A stretch of DNA of 42,308 bases from Desulfatibacillum alkenivorans DSM 16219. GTDB lineage: Bacteria; Desulfobacterota; Desulfobacteria; Desulfobacterales; Desulfatibacillaceae. Under the pieces are notes generated by a model that saw nothing but the letters and a program-made list of their open reading frames with translations, did not search any database and was not told where the DNA came from. Positions 40,494-42,308 of this stretch are shown here, in pieces. Where the stretch lies: NCBI RefSeq assembly GCF_900142135.1, contig NZ_FQZU01000047.1, forward strand, positions 1-42,308, read 5' to 3'. The position numbers and the translations under genes were made by a program. The number at the start of each line of letters is the position of its first letter. The stretch's first letter is position 1.

Positions 40494-41864
40494 TTAACCT
40501 TTTGATTTCCTGCGCCGCACCACCCGGCGCTTCTTCTTCTTGGGCGCCGCCTCCACCGGACCGCCGGAAACCGGCTGCACATGGCTGCATGTGGCCCTTG
40601 GGCATTTGAGAATGGCGTGCCCTTCAATGGCCTGGGCCTCCACCAAAAAGGAGTTGCTGCATAGCGGACAAGCTATATGATGGGGCTTTCCCCAACTGAT
40701 GAACTGGCAGGACTTGGACGTGCAGGCAAAAAAGATTTTCCCCATGGAGGTCTGCTGTTCTTTGACTTTGCCCTCCCCGCACAGGGGGCAGGTCATGGCC
40801 AGGGCCTCCTCAAACTGGGCCACCCTTTCCATAATGTCCGCTTCATTCATCTCGGGCGGTTCGGGCGCCTCAGGCTCAGGCTCAGTCTCCGGTTCAGGCT
40901 CAGGCTCAGGCTCGGGCTCTTCCTCTTCCAAGGCCTCATCCTCTTCAGGCAAAGCCGCAACAGCTTCCAACTCCGTAGGGGTCTCGTCCTCCACGGGAGC
41001 TTCCTCTTCATGAGAAGCCTCCTCCTCCGCAGCGTCTTCCTCCCCAGGGACTGATTCTTCCTCAACTTCGGTTTGAACATCATCCACTACATCCGGAGCA
41101 GTCTCCTCGGTTTCAACAGCCGAAGTTAACGCATCTTCAGGAGCTTCAGGGGCCGGGGCCTCTTCGGGCGGCGCTTCGGGAACGACTTCTTGCGGCGGCG
41201 GGGGCTCATCCTGCTTTTGTTCCGGCGTTGGAGCGCCGAAATTATCCATGGAGTACGCAGCGGCCTCGTTTTGACGGGCCTGCGCCGCCCGGGCGGCGCT
41301 GATCTTGCGAAGAGACGCCAGGCGCTTTTTCGCCGTATCCTGTGCCTGAGGCTTGGCGGGGGCCGCGGTTTTGTCCTTTCTGGCGGCCATCCCATGCATG
41401 GTCAAAGCCTGATCAAACTGGTCCACTGCGTGGTCCAAACCTTTTCTGCCGGAGGTCACCTCCTGCACGGTCTGAATGAAGTAGGCGACCAAAAGCATGC
41501 CGGGCATTTGAGGAAAAACCTTATTGAGAGCGCCGACCATTGTGAACACGTCGCTGGAGGGCTCCAGGCCTCCGCCGTCATGCGTCTGAAAATATCCCTT
41601 TTCCTCCAGTTGCCCCAGGCTTTCTTTTATGAAGTCCTGGGACTCCAGGCCAACGTCCAGCATTTCCCGGGAGAGGGTCGTTTTGGTGTGCAATTTGGAC
41701 GGATCGTCTTTGGAGTCTTCCTGCCGCTCTTCAAGCAAAGCCAATGCAGTTATGGCTTCCAGCGTGAGAGACAACCCTTTCAAACCAACCCGGGAGCCAA
41801 TCAGGCGTTCACAATGGTTTTGCAAAACTTCATCGAATCTGGGCTTAACATTGGTGTAGTCCAT
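40494..41864 (-). CDS. Acidic protein with C-terminal topoisomerase-type zinc ribbons
   Basis: 456 residues from the ATG at 41864 (a TTG two codons earlier is possible). An N-terminal helical region (about 1-160) has a winged-helix-like look (TTLSREMLDVGLESQDFIKESLGQLEEKGYF). The middle (about 205-340) is disordered and extremely acidic with Glu/Pro repeats. The C-terminus has two four-cysteine zinc fingers, one with CPLCGEG ... CTSKSC and one with CPLCSNSF ... CPRATC, of the type at the end of DNA topoisomerase I. The last 15 residues are Lys/Arg-rich. It may bind nucleic acid. I do not recognise a named family. It is convergent with flgM and separated by a terminator. Confidence 0.82.
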   Translation of the reverse strand: MDYTNVKPRFDEVLQNHCERLIGSRVGLKGLSLTLEAITALALLEERQEDSKDDPSKLHTKTTLSREMLDVGLESQDFIKESLGQLEEKGYFQTHDGGGLEPSSDVFTMVGALNKVFPQMPGMLLVAYFIQTVQEVTSGRKGLDHAVDQFDQALTMHGMAARKDKTAAPAKPQAQDTAKKRLASLRKISAARAAQARQNEAAAYSMDNFGAPTPEQKQDEPPPPQEVVPEAPPEEAPAPEAPEDALTSAVETEETAPDVVDDVQTEVEEESVPGEEDAAEEEASHEEEAPVEDETPTELEAVAALPEEDEALEEEEPEPEPEPEPETEPEPEAPEPPEMNEADIMERVAQFEEALAMTCPLCGEGKVKEQQTSMGKIFFACTSKSCQFISWGKPHHIACPLCSNSFLVEAQAIEGHAILKCPRATCSHVQPVSGGPVEAAPKKKKRRVVRRRKSKG

Positions 41865-41942
41865 TATCAATTTTCCGTTTAACCGTTTGCGGCGCTCTGG
41901 TTTCGGGTCAAACCTCCAAGAACATTCAATTATACTTTAGGA

Positions 41943-42308
41943 TCAAATCATTCCCTGGCCCAAACCCTCCCCGCTGTTTGCACTTAATGCATCCATAGTC
42001 ATTTCAGCCACATCAGGCAGGCCGTCAAAAGGATCCTGAGACGAATCCTCAACGCCTGCCAGCGCCTCCATGGTCATTTCAGACACGTCGGGCAAACCGC
42101 CCAAGGGATCGGAATCGCGGGAAGAATCGTCCGAAGCCTCGCTCAGGGCGTCGGCGGTCATTTCAGACACGTCAGGCAGGCCGCCCAAAGGATCGGAATC
42201 GATGGAAGAATCTTCCGAAGCCTCGCCCAGGGCGTCGGCGGTCATTTCAGAAACGTCGGGCAAACCGCCCAATGGATCGGAATCGACGGAAGAATCCTCC
42301 GAAGCCTC
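41943..42308 (-). CDS. Partial acidic protein of 28-residue tandem repeats (C-terminal end)
   Basis: The minus strand is open from the right edge of the window (42308) to a stop at 41943, 121 residues; the start lies outside. Each unit is about 28 residues (84 bases) containing LGGLPDVSEMTADAL followed by an acidic Ser/Asp/Glu stretch. Two full units, a third slightly shorter (MEALAGVEDSSQDP), and a fourth that leads to the tail SANSGEGLGQGMI are seen. The nucleotide sequences of the first units are almost the same, so the array probably changes length by recombination. No function is known. It may be in an operon with the zinc-ribbon gene about 80 bases downstream. Confidence 0.8.
   Translation of the reverse strand, partial: EASEDSSVDSDPLGGLPDVSEMTADALGEASEDSSIDSDPLGGLPDVSEMTADALSEASDDSSRDSDPLGGLPDVSEMTMEALAGVEDSSQDPFDGLPDVAEMTMDALSANSGEGLGQGMI
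41998..42308 (-). repeat. 84-base tandem repeat array
   Basis: Units of 84 bases encoding LGGLPDVSEMTADAL plus an acidic linker are repeated about four times, the last one diverged, and continue past the right edge. The first two units share nearly all bases, which points to recent duplication. Confidence 0.82.

Noticed and set aside
40860-40930. CTCAGG-type short repeats as a CRISPR or regulatory repeat
   Set aside because: They are simply codons for Glu-Pro repeats in the acidic protein; there are no spacers.

Overview
The window reads as a motility and flagellin-glycosylation region of a Gram-negative, polarly flagellated deltaproteobacterium (Desulfobacterota). A Desulfobacteraceae relative such as Desulfatibacillum is my best guess from protein style, the DVU0524-FlgM pair and moderately high GC; this is inference, since no rRNA or tRNA gene is present. 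Almost everything is on the minus strand; only the FlgM pair at about 39.6-40.3 kb is on plus.

Layout from left to right. 1-184: 5' end of an IS transposase gene, cut by the window edge. 343-8941: a chemotaxis operon read leftward from a near-consensus sigma-54 promoter (8926-8941): PilZ protein, CheD, HDOD protein, CheY-like receiver, CheB, CheA, CheR, CheX-like phosphatase, CheY, a small unknown protein and an intrinsic terminator. 9.0-12.2 kb: a response regulator overlapping a receiver-GAF-HD-GYP phosphodiesterase, then an SMR efflux gene flanked by decayed HD-GYP fragments. 12.3-20.0 kb: late flagellar genes flaG, fliT-like, fliS, a very large fliD, and two paralogous flagellin genes, with sigma-28-type promoters in front of fliS, fliD and both flagellins. 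20.1-39.1 kb: sixteen closely packed, often overlapping genes for a decorated pseudaminic acid and its transfer to flagellin, starting from a second near-consensus sigma-54 promoter (39245-39260). 39.1-40.4 kb: a divergent control region and the plus-strand DVU0524-like/flgM pair, with sigma-54-like and sigma-28-like promoters. 40.5-42.3 kb: an acidic zinc-ribbon protein and the 3' end of a protein made of 28-residue tandem repeats.

How the genes fit together. PseB, PseC, an acetyltransferase, PseG, PseI and an SpsF-type cytidylyltransferase give a complete route to a CMP-pseudaminic-acid-type nonulosonate. PseA with HisH-like and HisF-like partners would add an acetamidino group. An oxidoreductase plus an aminotransferase fused to the cytidylyltransferase, one intact and one degenerate formyltransferase, and a second acetyltransferase suggest further nitrogen decoration. 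A Maf/DUF115 protein next to the flagellin genes is the likely flagellin sugar transferase. FlgM, sigma-28 and sigma-54 sites tie sugar synthesis, chemotaxis and filament genes to one flagellar hierarchy.

Most unusual points: PseB, the first enzyme of the sugar pathway, carries an N-terminal MerR-type DNA-binding domain, and an inverted repeat lies at the predicted transcription start of its operon; a cytidylyltransferase-aminotransferase fusion paired with an oxidoreductase; a formyltransferase homologue lacking its catalytic Asn and His; a CheA with an MshEN-like (c-di-GMP-receptor-like) module where P2 would normally lie; a 1010-residue FliD with a duplicated module; and two flagellin genes whose middle parts look recently gene-converted.
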